Shown here: positions 38,855 to 48,464 of the stretch, piece after piece
Numbering within the stretch: the first letter of the stretch is position 1
How the letters are laid out: the number at the start of each line of letters is the position of its first letter
Origin: Fulvivirga sp. M361
GTDB lineage: Bacteria; Bacteroidota; Bacteroidia; Cytophagales; Cyclobacteriaceae
NCBI RefSeq assembly: GCF_007097395.1
Contig: NZ_VKDC01000005.1
Coordinates: 248,001 to 312,000 of the forward strand
DNA: 64,000 bases
Direction: 5' to 3'
Translations under genes and position numbers: made by a program
The notes under the pieces: model-generated
What the model was told of the DNA's origin: nothing
Database searches by the model: none
Seen by the model: the letters and a program-made list of their open reading frames with translations, nothing else

Positions 38855-39398
38855 TGTATGAATGACGTTTTCAGGCCGTTGGTTAAGTTTATTAGTAGCG
38901 ATGAACTTTCAAGAGCCCCACCAAAGTAGAGAAAATCACGCGCGTGAAAATACCTACTATTAGAAGCATACTCTCTTTACTCGTGTTTCAATTCTTAGGC
39001 TGATAGATTCTACAGGGCAGAGGTTTAATTTCTACAAGAAAAACTTAAAGACGGACATCTCCTTGAGGGGACAGTGTAACGGCTACATGTTTTTTAAATA
39101 ATTCTAACGCAGTCACGGCAGAATCAGCGGGTTCTAATCCCCACATGACCTGTTTATCTCTAAAGCTTGATTCCCAAAATTCTGTCATATTCTATATTAT
39201 CACCTTCCATGTCTCTGCGGTTTTGCTTTTGGCCAACGCCAAGCTAAAATCAGCAGACTGCCGTGTATTAATTTCGTTAAAAATATATGGATCCATTGCC
39301 CTTTGCAAGTAGCTTGTCAGCCAATGGTTTTGAGTGAATGAACCTGTGAAGGTCAGGCTATTGGTTTTGGGATTCACTCACATAAGGTTAGCAGGCAT
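38855..39398. other. gene-poor stretch with a methyltransferase remnant
   Basis: About 540 bases between a small plus-strand gene and a minus-strand serine hydrolase. Apart from the methyltransferase fragment (39045-39188), there is a 61-codon GTG-initiated frame on the minus strand (39192-39377) of no recognisable type. No repeat or RNA gene seen. Confidence 0.5.
39045..39188 (-). pseudogene. N-terminal remnant of a class I SAM methyltransferase
   Basis: A 47-codon minus-strand frame starts MTEFWESSFRDKQVMWGLEP and continues ADSAVTALELFKKH, which matches the N-terminus of a Bacteroidota SAM-dependent methyltransferase group whose members then continue into a glycine-rich SAM motif at about residue 45. 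Here the similarity stops at residue ~34 and the frame ends at 39045, well before any SAM-binding motif. Roughly 85 percent of the gene is missing. Family match is from memory; the truncation is seen directly. Confidence 0.6.
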
Positions 39399-40487
39399 TT
39401 ATTTTAGTGAGGCTAGAATTTTACTCATAATGTTATACGATCTCCGGTGCGCATATCTTTGTCCGTATGCGCTGGATGTTAATGCAATGACCATTTCTTC
39501 TTTGGGAATGACGATCAGATGATTACCCCCGTTTCCGGACGCAAACAGGTAGTCCGTATTTTTCCCTCCAAAAGTCCTTCGGGATTTATACCACAACATG
39601 CCGTAAGCGTCTGCGTAAGGGTTGTCCTCGGAAAGGTCATGGGTTGCATCCGATAATTTCTTGATATAATCCGGATCAATAATTTGTGTGCCCTTCCATT
39701 TTCCCTCGTTTACGACCAGTACTCCAAGTTTAGCAAAGTCCAATGTTGACAGATACAAATTACCGGCAGCCCCGGTCTGATCTGCAGCATTCGTATACCA
39801 ATAAAACTGCTTGATCTCTAAAGGGCCAAACAGTTTTTCCCGGGCATAATCTTTAAGGCTCATTCCTGAAGTCTCTTCGATTACAGCAGAGATCAGGAGC
39901 GGATTGATATCTGCGTAGACCCACTTTTTTCCTGGTTTAGAGGTTAAAGGAACGTTAAGAAGGTAGTCCTTCCAATGGTCTCTTGCAATCCAATTCACAG
40001 CGTGGCCCGTAGTCTGGGGCCTGTCCGAATCCGCATCCAGCCCTGAAGACATATCCAGTAAGTGTTGAAGTTTAATTAGCTTGTAATGCTCTTTAAGAGA
40101 CGGATACCTTTTTCCAGGAAAAAATGAATAAACATCCTGATCCAGGTTCTGCACCAGCCCATCTTTCAGGGCTATCCCCAGGAGTAAAGCCGTTACACTT
40201 TTTCCTGCTGACCTGATATCATGAATGGAATTCCTCCAAAAAGTATTAAAGTATTCTTCGATGACTATCCGGTTGTTTTTTATAACAACCAGCCCCCTAA
40301 AATCATTTGGAGGGGTGTCATTTATGTACTTTAAAAGGTTTTCAATGGAGTCTTTGTCAAAGCCTGCATCTTCCAGGGACGCAAAAGGTAGTCCGGGAAC
40401 CGGTTGCCTCAGCTTATCCTGTGGTTGTGTTTGTCCGTTAGAACAAGAAAACAAGCATATACTCAGTACCAGGGTCAATGGCCTCAT
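39399..40487 (-). CDS. serine hydrolase, class C beta-lactamase-like lipoprotein
   Basis: A 362-residue lipoprotein: the first 15 residues end with LFSC, a lipobox. The catalytic SxxK motif is Ser93-Ala-Gly-Lys96 in IRSAGKSVTALLLGIALKDG, followed by YADINPLLISAVIEETSG (Tyr-x-Asp/Asn-type second motif) and a late GNGGNHLIVIP (HxG-like third motif). Such proteins are esterases, D-amino peptidases or lactamase relatives rather than proven antibiotic-resistance enzymes. Monocistronic. A second, frameshifted relative of the same superfamily lies at 49142-50577. Confidence 0.9.
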   Translation of the reverse strand: MRPLTLVLSICLFSCSNGQTQPQDKLRQPVPGLPFASLEDAGFDKDSIENLLKYINDTPPNDFRGLVVIKNNRIVIEEYFNTFWRNSIHDIRSAGKSVTALLLGIALKDGLVQNLDQDVYSFFPGKRYPSLKEHYKLIKLQHLLDMSSGLDADSDRPQTTGHAVNWIARDHWKDYLLNVPLTSKPGKKWVYADINPLLISAVIEETSGMSLKDYAREKLFGPLEIKQFYWYTNAADQTGAAGNLYLSTLDFAKLGVLVVNEGKWKGTQIIDPDYIKKLSDATHDLSEDNPYADAYGMLWYKSRRTFGGKNTDYLFASGNGGNHLIVIPKEEMVIALTSSAYGQRYAHRRSYNIMSKILASLK

Positions 40488-40717
40488 ATTGTCAGGTTAG
40501 TTTAAGGTTCGTTTCACCCAAAGACAGCATAGAGCAAGGTTAGTTGCACGATCCAATAGTAATGAATTACTTGATTTGCCAATGGCAGTTAACGATGAGT
40601 AATGAGTACGCTGATAATAGCCGATTGGAAGCTCGATTCGTGTCAGTCTACAATAGGATAACGATCCTTAAATTGGCCACTGCCAGGGCATTATTTTTAT
40701 ACGTTGCTCACAATGGC

Positions 40718-41659
40718 TTATTTTCTTTTAAGATCAAAAATCACATCCGCATTTACCCAATATACTTCACCTTTGGTTACCCCCTTCCATCCACTCTTTG
40801 GCGGATCACTATACCTTCTTGAAAAGAAAAAATACTCGCCATCGGGCGACATGTAAGGACAACAATATACCCATTCCTGGTTTAGCGGTTCTTCGAAATT
40901 AACAGAGGCCAATGCTTGCCATTTGTCTTGTACTTTAAATGATACGTCAAACCCCTTTTCTTCAGTAGAAGTATTTGCAATAATCAAAAAACTTTCATCG
41001 GGTGACACATAGGTGCTACGGGCGGTTTCTTCAGAATTTACTTCCGGACCAATATTTACAGGTGTGTCAAATTTTCCATCTCCCAAATATTGGGCCCGAT
41101 AAATATCCCGTTTACCAAAACCTCCCGGACGGTCAGACTCAAAGTACAGACTTCCATCCGCAACCACTACCGGATAGGATTCCGCATACTCTTCTGTTGA
41201 TATTGGGTATTCAACTTTTGAGGCAATCTGCCATTGTCCCTCTATTTTTTGACTTCTATAAATATCCGGATAAGAGTTATTAGAACGATCTTCCGGATTA
41301 ATCCCAAGAAAATACATTGTATTTCCATCTTGAGTAATTGACGGGTCAATAGCTACGGAACCAGCCTCCTGGTCAGCATACATTTGAATGGGTTGTGGTG
41401 CAGTCCAATTCCCATCCATTAATTCAGAATGATGTATAACAAAGCTTCCATCAATGATCCTTGTAAAAAACAACTCGTCAAAAGAAGCGTTAAACACCGC
41501 ATTAATTTCTATATCATCCGTATTCACTATGGATGAGGCAAATAATTTAGGTGTGATACCGGGTAGCTCCTGGTCCAAATAGGAATTATGGGAGCTGGTA
41601 GGTTGACAGCTTTGCCAAACAAAAGTAATGATTGATAAGAGGTAATATCTGCTGTTCAT
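40718..41659 (-). CDS. PD40 beta-propeller lipoprotein
   Basis: A 313-residue lipoprotein (lipobox at WQSC, residue 18). The body contains repeated PD40/WD40-like blades: SITQDGNTMYFLG, PVVVADGSLYFESDRPGGFGKRDIYRA, TYVSPDESFLIIANTS, PYMSPDGEYFFFSRR. These S-x-D-G-x-x-L-Y/F-F motifs form a beta-propeller in TolB-like and OmpA-associated proteins, probably a protein- or glycan-binding platform in the envelope. Function not known. Single minus-strand gene. Confidence 0.88.
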   Translation of the reverse strand: MNSRYYLLSIITFVWQSCQPTSSHNSYLDQELPGITPKLFASSIVNTDDIEINAVFNASFDELFFTRIIDGSFVIHHSELMDGNWTAPQPIQMYADQEAGSVAIDPSITQDGNTMYFLGINPEDRSNNSYPDIYRSQKIEGQWQIASKVEYPISTEEYAESYPVVVADGSLYFESDRPGGFGKRDIYRAQYLGDGKFDTPVNIGPEVNSEETARSTYVSPDESFLIIANTSTEEKGFDVSFKVQDKWQALASVNFEEPLNQEWVYCCPYMSPDGEYFFFSRRYSDPPKSGWKGVTKGEVYWVNADVIFDLKRK

Positions 41660-41912
41660 ATGGCTGACTTAAATAGTTGCTAACGCCCCTTAATACGTAA
41701 GGTTTCATGAGAACCTGGTACGGTTCATAGATCCTATCATAGAAAAACCTGGAAGGCACGGTCCATACTCATTCCCGGTCAATTAGGCTCATCCATGAAA
41801 CATTTTTAAACTGCATTAATAAGATCGCAGGATAATTGTATTTTGAATTGTCGCAGACCATCGGATCATATGTTTAGTAGCTCGTCAAAATACATTGATT
41901 TTCTTTTGGGGA

Positions 41913-41938
41913 TATTGTATACTGACCATTATACAATA
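41913..41938 (-). terminator. hairpin after the sulfatase stop
   Basis: A 9-bp perfect stem (TATTGTATA with TATACAATA) and 8-nt loop starts directly after the sulfatase stop codon. No T-run follows on the minus strand, so its terminator role is uncertain. Confidence 0.4.
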
Positions 41939-43360
41939 CTACTTTTTCGGTGGTAAAGATCGTTTTCGTTCATTTTGCCATTTTTCCTCTTCCTTCACTA
42001 CATTTTCAGGGTGTGGATCAACCCACCGAGGTGCTAAATTTTCAGTATCCCAGTTCATATAAGTTTGTTCCAGCTCTGCCAATACATCGGGAAACTGAGC
42101 TGAAATATCGTTCCTTTCATACCTGTCTTTTTCCAGATCAAACAATAACGTTTTGCGCTTATACGCACTTTTATACAATTTGAACTTCCCTTTCCGCACG
42201 GCGTATTCAAAACCTCCGACGGATCTCCAAAACAGTGTCTCATGAGGTGTTTCTTGACGCTCTCCGGATAAGTAAGGCAATAAACTGATTCCATCAAGCT
42301 GTGTTTCTTTAGTAAGGTCAACACCACTAGCATCCAGAAATGTAGGAAACAGATCCAGTGAAATAACAGGCTCATCATACGTCTGATTGTCTTTTAATCC
42401 GTCAGGCCAGGTGATAAAAAAAGGAACCTTAATACCTCCTTCAAACAGCATTCCCTTATGTCCCCGGTTAGGCCGGTTATCAGCAAATTCTTTCCTTCCT
42501 CCATTATCACTTAGAAAAACAACAAGGGTGTTATTCTTTATGTCATTGGCTTTTAATGTTGAATCTATTCTTCCAATGCCTGCATCTACAGCATTTACCA
42601 TAGCGGCGTAAACACTCCTGCCACCATATTCGATATGCCTGGTTTTTTCCAGGTACTCTGCGGTAGCGTGGTCCGGAGCATGAGGAGCATTATAAGCCAA
42701 ATACAAAAAGAATGGATTGTCATCTTCCTGCGTTATAAAATGTATCGCCTCATTGGTAAAATCATCGGTCAAATAGCTTAATTCCTCCTGAGGAACTTTA
42801 GTATGGTTCCTGAAAATGGTCTGCAACGGAGAGGTTGGAATCCCCCAAAAATTCATATTTCCTCCTACAAAGCCAAACCAGTGATCGAACCCTTGTGCTA
42901 ATGGTTGTAAATCGGGATGGTCTCCTACATGCCACTTTCCAATAGCCCCGGTACGATATCCTTGCTCTTTTAAAGCCTCTGAAATCATTTTTTCAGATGG
43001 AGGAGTTCCGATGGATGAATCGTTGGGTTCGCCATAAGGGAGATTGCAATCATGGCCAAATCGAGCTTGATAGCGACCTGTCAATAATCCGGCCCTGGAA
43101 GGACTACAGTAGGGGTGAGAAACATACCCATTTTTAAAAACGACACCTTCACCGGCCATCCTGTCCAGGTTCGAAGTTGGAATATCCGTTGCTCCGTTGA
43201 AACCTACATCCGCCCATCCCTGATCATCGGTCAGGATGATAATAATGTTTGGTTTTCCTTTCTTTTCCTGAGTAATATTTGTTTTATCATTCCTGGCCCC
43301 ATTTGAACACGAAAGAAAAATAAAAGATAAAAGAATAAGGAAGGGAAATTTAGGAGTCAT
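41939..43360 (-). CDS. sulfatase (family S1), lipoprotein
   Basis: A 473-residue arylsulfatase-type enzyme. Lipobox at FLSC (Cys18). N-terminal metal site IIILTDDQGWADVGFNG; formylglycine motif Cys85-Ser-Pro-Ser-Arg89 followed by GLLTGRYQAR (C-x-P-S-R-x-x-L-L/x-x-G-R); later metal-site and active-site residues in GAIGKWHVGDHPDLQP, and VFLSDNGGRKEF...NRGHKGMLFEGGIKVPFFITWP. It needs the Cys to be oxidised to formylglycine by a maturase, which is not in the window. Expected role: removal of sulfate esters from a polysaccharide. Divergent from the AraC regulator 570 bp away. Confidence 0.95.
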   Translation of the reverse strand: MTPKFPFLILLSFIFLSCSNGARNDKTNITQEKKGKPNIIIILTDDQGWADVGFNGATDIPTSNLDRMAGEGVVFKNGYVSHPYCSPSRAGLLTGRYQARFGHDCNLPYGEPNDSSIGTPPSEKMISEALKEQGYRTGAIGKWHVGDHPDLQPLAQGFDHWFGFVGGNMNFWGIPTSPLQTIFRNHTKVPQEELSYLTDDFTNEAIHFITQEDDNPFFLYLAYNAPHAPDHATAEYLEKTRHIEYGGRSVYAAMVNAVDAGIGRIDSTLKANDIKNNTLVVFLSDNGGRKEFADNRPNRGHKGMLFEGGIKVPFFITWPDGLKDNQTYDEPVISLDLFPTFLDASGVDLTKETQLDGISLLPYLSGERQETPHETLFWRSVGGFEYAVRKGKFKLYKSAYKRKTLLFDLEKDRYERNDISAQFPDVLAELEQTYMNWDTENLAPRWVDPHPENVVKEEEKWQNERKRSLPPKK

Positions 43361-43933
43361 AAGTTTAACATGTTAGTTCAAAGTAATGGACACTACAACT
43401 TGTAATGATCAAAATAATGTTTTTTAAGCATCTATTTTTCCAGTATGCCTGAAGCCTTTCTTTTTTTACCTAAATCAGGTTGTTTCATATTCATTTGAAT
43501 TCGAGATAAGATTATCTTCAACTCAAAAACTATTCAAATTTAATCATAGTATTTGATACGTCATTCATGCGTCATTTTGTCCAATGAACAAATCATATGC
43601 ATTTTAATAACTCATTTTATTATATTCCATAGTATCATATGGTTTATGGCAAGTGGAGTGTCATGTAGCCCGGACCTGCAAACAACGGTTGGCTATGATG
43701 TGCGGGGACAGGACCGTGATGAACTGTCCGACAGCACAGAGCCGCGTCATATTTTGAATATAATTCCGGCCCGTAGTAGATAGAAATCCAAGCACAAGGT
43801 GTATTTAGCTATTAACATTTTTCGTTACTTCTACCTTTTTTGAATGAATATTAACGTTGTTTGTTCTTGCCATTTTTGATAAAAGTCAAAGCTTTACCGT
43901 AATAAATGTTATCGATAGTAAGCAGACCGCAAA
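43361..43933. other. divergent intergenic region between sulfatase and AraC gene
   Basis: About 570 bases between divergent promoters. A 76-codon plus-strand frame (43553-43783) has an abrupt composition change in its second half and no domain; I treat it as chance. The segment around 43650-43770 is GC-richer than the surroundings. Regulatory sites for the sulfatase and AraC gene are expected here but none could be fixed. Confidence 0.45.
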
Positions 43934-44806
43934 ATGAAAGCCTCGTATTATAAAATAATATTTGATAAAGAAACGCCGTTTCGATGTACTTATATAGACC
44001 TTCCTGTATTTGATCACCCATGGCATTTTCACCCTGAACTTGAGCTAACCTTAATTCTTGAAAGCGACGGGATTCGGTATATCGGAGACCACACGTCCAG
44101 GTTTAAAGAAGGGGATTTAGTGCTAGTGGGCTCAAATTTACCGCATTTATGGTTGAACAATAAAACACTTCCGTACAACAAAGCAGGAAGGAGCCGGAGG
44201 ATCACACTTCAGTTTCCCGAAGATTTTATGGACAGAATTTTTAAAGATGCCATAGAATTACAACCCCTGATACAGCTTTTTAAACTGGCTGAAAGAGGCA
44301 TCTCTTTTACTGAAAAGACCAGCAGTCAAATTTCTCCACTTTTACTGGACATCAACAAAAAGAAAGGGTTGCCAAAATGGGCAGCTGTATTTGACCTTTT
44401 GGCCCAATTGACAGAAGCCAGTAACTACGACCTTTTGGCCAGCCCTGGTTACTTGCCGCAATTTACCAACAGGGATTGTGATCTTATGAATCAAATATTC
44501 CGGCACATCAGAGATAATATTGAAAATAAAATTACGCTTCGGGAAATGGCAGATATAGCTTGTCTGACAAAGCCTTCCTTCTGTCGCTTTTTTAAGCAGA
44601 AGACCTCCAAATCATTTTTCACCTTTTTGAATGAATATAAGATAAACAATGCCAAAAGGATGTTATTGGAAGACAAACGCATCCCAATAGGCTTAATTGC
44701 ACAGAAATCAGGGTTTCCAAGCGTACAGCATTTCAATTCGAAGTTCAAAGAACTTAACAACGAATTAACGCCTTCCCAATACAAAAGAAGGGTAAAAGGA
44801 ATTTGA
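43934..44806 (+). CDS. AraC family transcriptional regulator
   Basis: A 290-residue regulator with an N-terminal cupin domain carrying the metal/sugar-binding pattern DHPWHFHPELELTLILESDGIRYIGDHTSRFKEGDLVLVGSNLPHLW, and a C-terminal double HTH (ITLREMADIACLTKPSFCRFFKQKTSKSFFTFLNEYKINNAKRML, then PIGLIAQKSGFPSVQHFNSKFKELNNELTPSQYKRR). The H-x-H cupin type is common in AraC activators of sugar utilisation. It sits between a divergent sulfatase and a downstream glycosidase plus mannonate-dehydratase-like gene, so it likely controls one or both sides. Confidence 0.93.
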   Translation: MKASYYKIIFDKETPFRCTYIDLPVFDHPWHFHPELELTLILESDGIRYIGDHTSRFKEGDLVLVGSNLPHLWLNNKTLPYNKAGRSRRITLQFPEDFMDRIFKDAIELQPLIQLFKLAERGISFTEKTSSQISPLLLDINKKKGLPKWAAVFDLLAQLTEASNYDLLASPGYLPQFTNRDCDLMNQIFRHIRDNIENKITLREMADIACLTKPSFCRFFKQKTSKSFFTFLNEYKINNAKRMLLEDKRIPIGLIAQKSGFPSVQHFNSKFKELNNELTPSQYKRRVKGI

Positions 44807-45083
44807 AACTCTTCTGGTTTCCCAGGTCTGTTTTCCAATTCATATTCACATGAAAAATTAACTGCAAAACTTATGTTTTGTAATAGTACCAGGCTTCCCA
44901 CCCAAAACAACTAGTGAATATTCATTCATAATTGGAAAACGCCACATAAAATCTAAGATCACCTACGGGTTATTTTTGCAGAGATGCGAAGCTAATGTTA
45001 TAACACAGGGAGATGTTTTATGCTTCAAAACCCAACGGCTCTAAACAGATCATTGGACTTATTGGCAACTAATTTAAAATGAA

Positions 45084-47276
45084 ATGAATACGTACAGATT
45101 AATTCTACTGGTTTTACTCATCATTATTTCTACAAATCAAGGATCTGTGGCACAGGAAGTATTCACTCCTGCCCATCCTGAATATTATGTCATGGACAGA
45201 GAAGACATTACTTTTGATGATGAGCATTTGATTCTATTCAATCACCGGGGGTTTATATCTCCACGCCAATATAGTGTAACCCAATTTACCAATGTTTGGT
45301 TTTTGCCTTTTGGTGCGCCACGTTATGAATTTAATCTGAATTTTTTTGACAAAGGTACAGGCCGTTTAATCGAAGACGATGTTCCAACAAAATGGAAATC
45401 CTGGATAGATGATGGTGGGAGTTACGATCCTTTAGGTTCAAATTTCCGTCCTAATTCGCCATCCATAATGGTTACTCAAGATGAAAAATGGCAACCTAAT
45501 CTGTATGAAAGGGCCGCTACTTTTCATAAAGAATATAATAAGGAGTGGGCCAGTTTTTCCGCCCGGAGCTGGACCAATGTATCTTTTGATGATAATGAAG
45601 TTTTTATAAAACTTATGCTTACTAACCGTAATTCTAAAGTTCTGGAGATGACCCTTATTCCAAATCAGGTAGCGGAGATTATAGAGCGTTATTCTAAAAA
45701 AGGAGCAGTGGAAGGTTCTAATAAAGCAAAGACAATAGATGCATTTACTTTAGGCAGTGAAATGGCCCATGTTCGCATATCTTCTTCAATAGAAAAAACG
45801 AGCGATAAAGGCTTCGAAATTAATATAGGCCCTGGTGAAACAGAAACATACTATTTTGCAGTAAAGTTTTACAATCCACAAAATGCAGCTCCGGCGACCA
45901 CCCAGTCTGACATAAAGGAGAGAATGCAAAAAGCCGATAAAAAGACACGGGATATGCTGTCCTGGGCTTATAAAAAACTTCCAAAGTTCTCAAGCTCCAA
46001 TAAGCAACTGGAGAAGTATTATTATCGCTGCATGTTATCTGTTTTAATGAGTCGTTATGAAAACCCAAGTTATATTTCAGATGTGTTTTGGGCAGTAGGT
46101 ACGTGGCCTTACACCATAAGCTGGGACACATCGTATGCCTCGGACCTAATTGCGATGTTAGACCCGGAAAGTCTAAAAAATGCCATTTTAACAGACTTTG
46201 AACAGGTACAATTAAAAAGGACTTATGTAGGCTGGAACGGCGCACACTGGGATATCTTATACATCCAGGAACCTTTTGCACTTCAAATAATGATTGAAGC
46301 TTACATTCGGCACACTGGAGATTATTCTATTTTTGATCAAAAAGCAGCAGGCGTATCAGTGTGGGAATGGATGCAGCGTTGGGTAAATGAGCTTCAAGAT
46401 AATTACACTAACGACCTGGGGCTAATAGATGTAGGGTATAACACGGAAAAAATAATAGAAATTCGTACCGACGGATATAACCACGCAGTGCCAATTACCA
46501 ATACTTTAACGATAGATTTATTATATACCATGTCTGATTGGGCAGCTAAACGAAATGAAAAAAAGTTGAAGCAAACCTATTTTAAAGATGCGGAAAAGCT
46601 TAGAGAATTAGTAGATAAGTACATGTGGAATGAAACACTGGGATGGTTTGATAATTACTACCCTGACGGCACAAAAGGCACCATTTGGACGTATCACTTA
46701 TTTGATCTGTTAGGAACTGATTTTCTTCCGGATCATCAGGCATATAAATTAGTGAGTCACTTACAAGAAGGTGAGTTTCTCGGTAAATACGGTGTGTATT
46801 CTATTGCCCGCAGAGACACCGTCCATTGGGATTTAATAGACTCGGATTGGGGGGGCGGTGGCCAGTATGCCGGTATGCCAGGGCGTATTTCGCGTAACCT
46901 GTATCAAAAAGGTTTTGCAGGTAAAGGTTGGGATATTCTAAAACGTACTATCCGGTATGTTGATCATTTTCCGTACTTACCGCAAAATCCGCGTATTGAT
47001 GCGCCAGAGCAGGATCGTTCGTCAATGCCATTAGAAATTTCAGCAGGCGCCGGATGGGAAGCCATTGTTTTTGGAACTTTTGGAGTAAAAATGGAAAAGG
47101 ACACATTAACCATAAAGCCTTTTAACCATGAAGATATCGGAGAAGCAACGTTAAAAGACATTATTTGGAAGGGAAGAAACTTTGGTGTAAAACTAACCCG
47201 CAAAACCTTTTCTGTCTATGAAGGTGATATGCATCTTGCTACGAAATTCTATGGGGAATCCGTCACCATCCACTAA
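45084..47276 (+). CDS. secreted (alpha/alpha)6 glycoside hydrolase, MGH1-like/GH63-type
   Basis: A 730-residue protein with a signal peptide (first ~24 residues, ending VAQ). The N-terminal ~280 residues are beta-rich; residues ~295-650 form an alpha-toroid with motifs SYISDVFWAVGTWPYTISWDTSYASDLIAML, YVGWNGAHWDILYIQEPFALQIMIEAYIRHTGDY, GYNHAVPITNT, YMWNETLGWFDNYYPDG and DSDWGGGGQYAGMPGRISRNLYQ. Paired Asp/Glu residues in such loops act in inverting glycosidases. The ending is a small beta domain. By look it belongs to the MGH1-like/GH63-type group; substrate uncertain. Followed closely by a uronate-pathway gene, suggesting an uronic-acid-containing glycan. Confidence 0.8.
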   Translation: MNTYRLILLVLLIIISTNQGSVAQEVFTPAHPEYYVMDREDITFDDEHLILFNHRGFISPRQYSVTQFTNVWFLPFGAPRYEFNLNFFDKGTGRLIEDDVPTKWKSWIDDGGSYDPLGSNFRPNSPSIMVTQDEKWQPNLYERAATFHKEYNKEWASFSARSWTNVSFDDNEVFIKLMLTNRNSKVLEMTLIPNQVAEIIERYSKKGAVEGSNKAKTIDAFTLGSEMAHVRISSSIEKTSDKGFEINIGPGETETYYFAVKFYNPQNAAPATTQSDIKERMQKADKKTRDMLSWAYKKLPKFSSSNKQLEKYYYRCMLSVLMSRYENPSYISDVFWAVGTWPYTISWDTSYASDLIAMLDPESLKNAILTDFEQVQLKRTYVGWNGAHWDILYIQEPFALQIMIEAYIRHTGDYSIFDQKAAGVSVWEWMQRWVNELQDNYTNDLGLIDVGYNTEKIIEIRTDGYNHAVPITNTLTIDLLYTMSDWAAKRNEKKLKQTYFKDAEKLRELVDKYMWNETLGWFDNYYPDGTKGTIWTYHLFDLLGTDFLPDHQAYKLVSHLQEGEFLGKYGVYSIARRDTVHWDLIDSDWGGGGQYAGMPGRISRNLYQKGFAGKGWDILKRTIRYVDHFPYLPQNPRIDAPEQDRSSMPLEISAGAGWEAIVFGTFGVKMEKDTLTIKPFNHEDIGEATLKDIIWKGRNFGVKLTRKTFSVYEGDMHLATKFYGESVTIH

Positions 47277-47323
47277 CCTGCAGAAACCACCATAAAGCCC
47301 GGGTTAACAATCTTAAACTAAAC

Positions 47324-48373
47324 ATGAAAAAGTTATTAAAATCAGCAAAATGGGCAGACCTACCCATGCGTCCGGGATTTGGTTCATTCATGCATCCAAC
47401 AGAAGAGAAGCTGACACTTATTAAGCAATTAGGGGTTGATGATATTATTCTAAACATGTATAGAAATGACCTAATTGATACCAATTTTGATTCCTTACCG
47501 CTTCCCGGAGACTGTCAATGGGAATATAAAGATCTATTAATGCTTCGTAATAAGGTTGAGAATGCAGGCATACGATTATTGGCCCTAGAAAATATACCCT
47601 TTTCTTTTTACGATAAAATAATGATGGGACAATCCGGCAGAGAAGAGCAATTAAAGCATGTACAGGAAACTGTTTATAATATGGGGAGCGCTGGTATTCC
47701 TGTACTAGGTTATGGATGGACTCCCACAGGTGTTTGGCGTTCATCTACTACCTATAGAATTAGAGGGGGTGCTGAATCTATGAATGTAAACCTGGATGAT
47801 TTTAAAGACGCCCCACTTTCTCATGGTCGCGTCTTTTCGGAGAACGAAATGTGGGACTACTATCAATATTTCCTGGAAGGGGTGTTACCGGCTGCTGAAG
47901 AAGGAGGCGTTACTTTAGCACTTCATCCAAACGATCCTCCGGTACCGGGTTTAGGCGGAGTACCGCAACTGTTCAGAAGTTTTGAAGCTTATAAAAAGGC
48001 AATGCACATGGTTGAAAGTGAAAATCATGGTTTACAATATTGTTTGGGTAATTTTTCCGCAATGGGAGAGGACATCAATGCAGTAACCGAGCATTTCGCA
48101 AATCAGGATAAGTTGATATATGTGCATTTTCAAACCATTTCTAATTCTCTTGCCAATGGCAATACCAAATTCAATGAAGTTTTTATCGATATGCCAGGGT
48201 ATTATGACCCTGTATCCGTACTCAAAAAATTCAAAGAAGTTGGCTTTAGTGGTATGATCATGCCAGGGCACGTTCCAAAGATGATAGGAGACCAATCCTG
48301 GGAAGAGCGTGGACGATCATTTACCATTGGGTATATAAAAGGTATCATAGCTGCTTTGAATCACGAAGTTTAA
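47324..48373 (+). CDS. uxuA: mannonate dehydratase-like protein (UxuA family)
   Basis: A 349-residue TIM-barrel protein of the xylose-isomerase-like UxuA family. Signatures: PMRPGFGSFMHPTEEKLTLIKQLGVDDIILNMY, LALHPNDPPVPGLGGVPQLFRSFEAYKKAM (metal-binding His and Asp region), LQYCLGNFSAMGEDI, KLIYVHFQTI and GMIMPGHVPKMIGD. UxuA converts mannonate to 2-keto-3-deoxygluconate in glucuronate breakdown. Slightly shorter than classical UxuA (~390), so it may be a relative with another substrate. It follows the glycosidase by 47 bp in an apparent operon. Confidence 0.8.
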   Translation: MKKLLKSAKWADLPMRPGFGSFMHPTEEKLTLIKQLGVDDIILNMYRNDLIDTNFDSLPLPGDCQWEYKDLLMLRNKVENAGIRLLALENIPFSFYDKIMMGQSGREEQLKHVQETVYNMGSAGIPVLGYGWTPTGVWRSSTTYRIRGGAESMNVNLDDFKDAPLSHGRVFSENEMWDYYQYFLEGVLPAAEEGGVTLALHPNDPPVPGLGGVPQLFRSFEAYKKAMHMVESENHGLQYCLGNFSAMGEDINAVTEHFANQDKLIYVHFQTISNSLANGNTKFNEVFIDMPGYYDPVSVLKKFKEVGFSGMIMPGHVPKMIGDQSWEERGRSFTIGYIKGIIAALNHEV

Positions 48374-48464
48374 AACTGAATAAAATATTAGCTACAATTT
48401 AATCTGACATTCAGGGGTTCAATCATGGCTAATTCACTTTATGGCTCGTGGCGTCTACCAGCTT

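Noticed and set aside
39399-40487. Antibiotic-resistance beta-lactamase
   Set aside because: It has the class C-like SxxK fold, but the second and third motifs and the lipoprotein form fit the broad serine-hydrolase family; resistance cannot be claimed.
43553-43783. 76-codon frame between the sulfatase and AraC genes
   Set aside because: No domain, abrupt change in composition, placed in a divergent promoter region.
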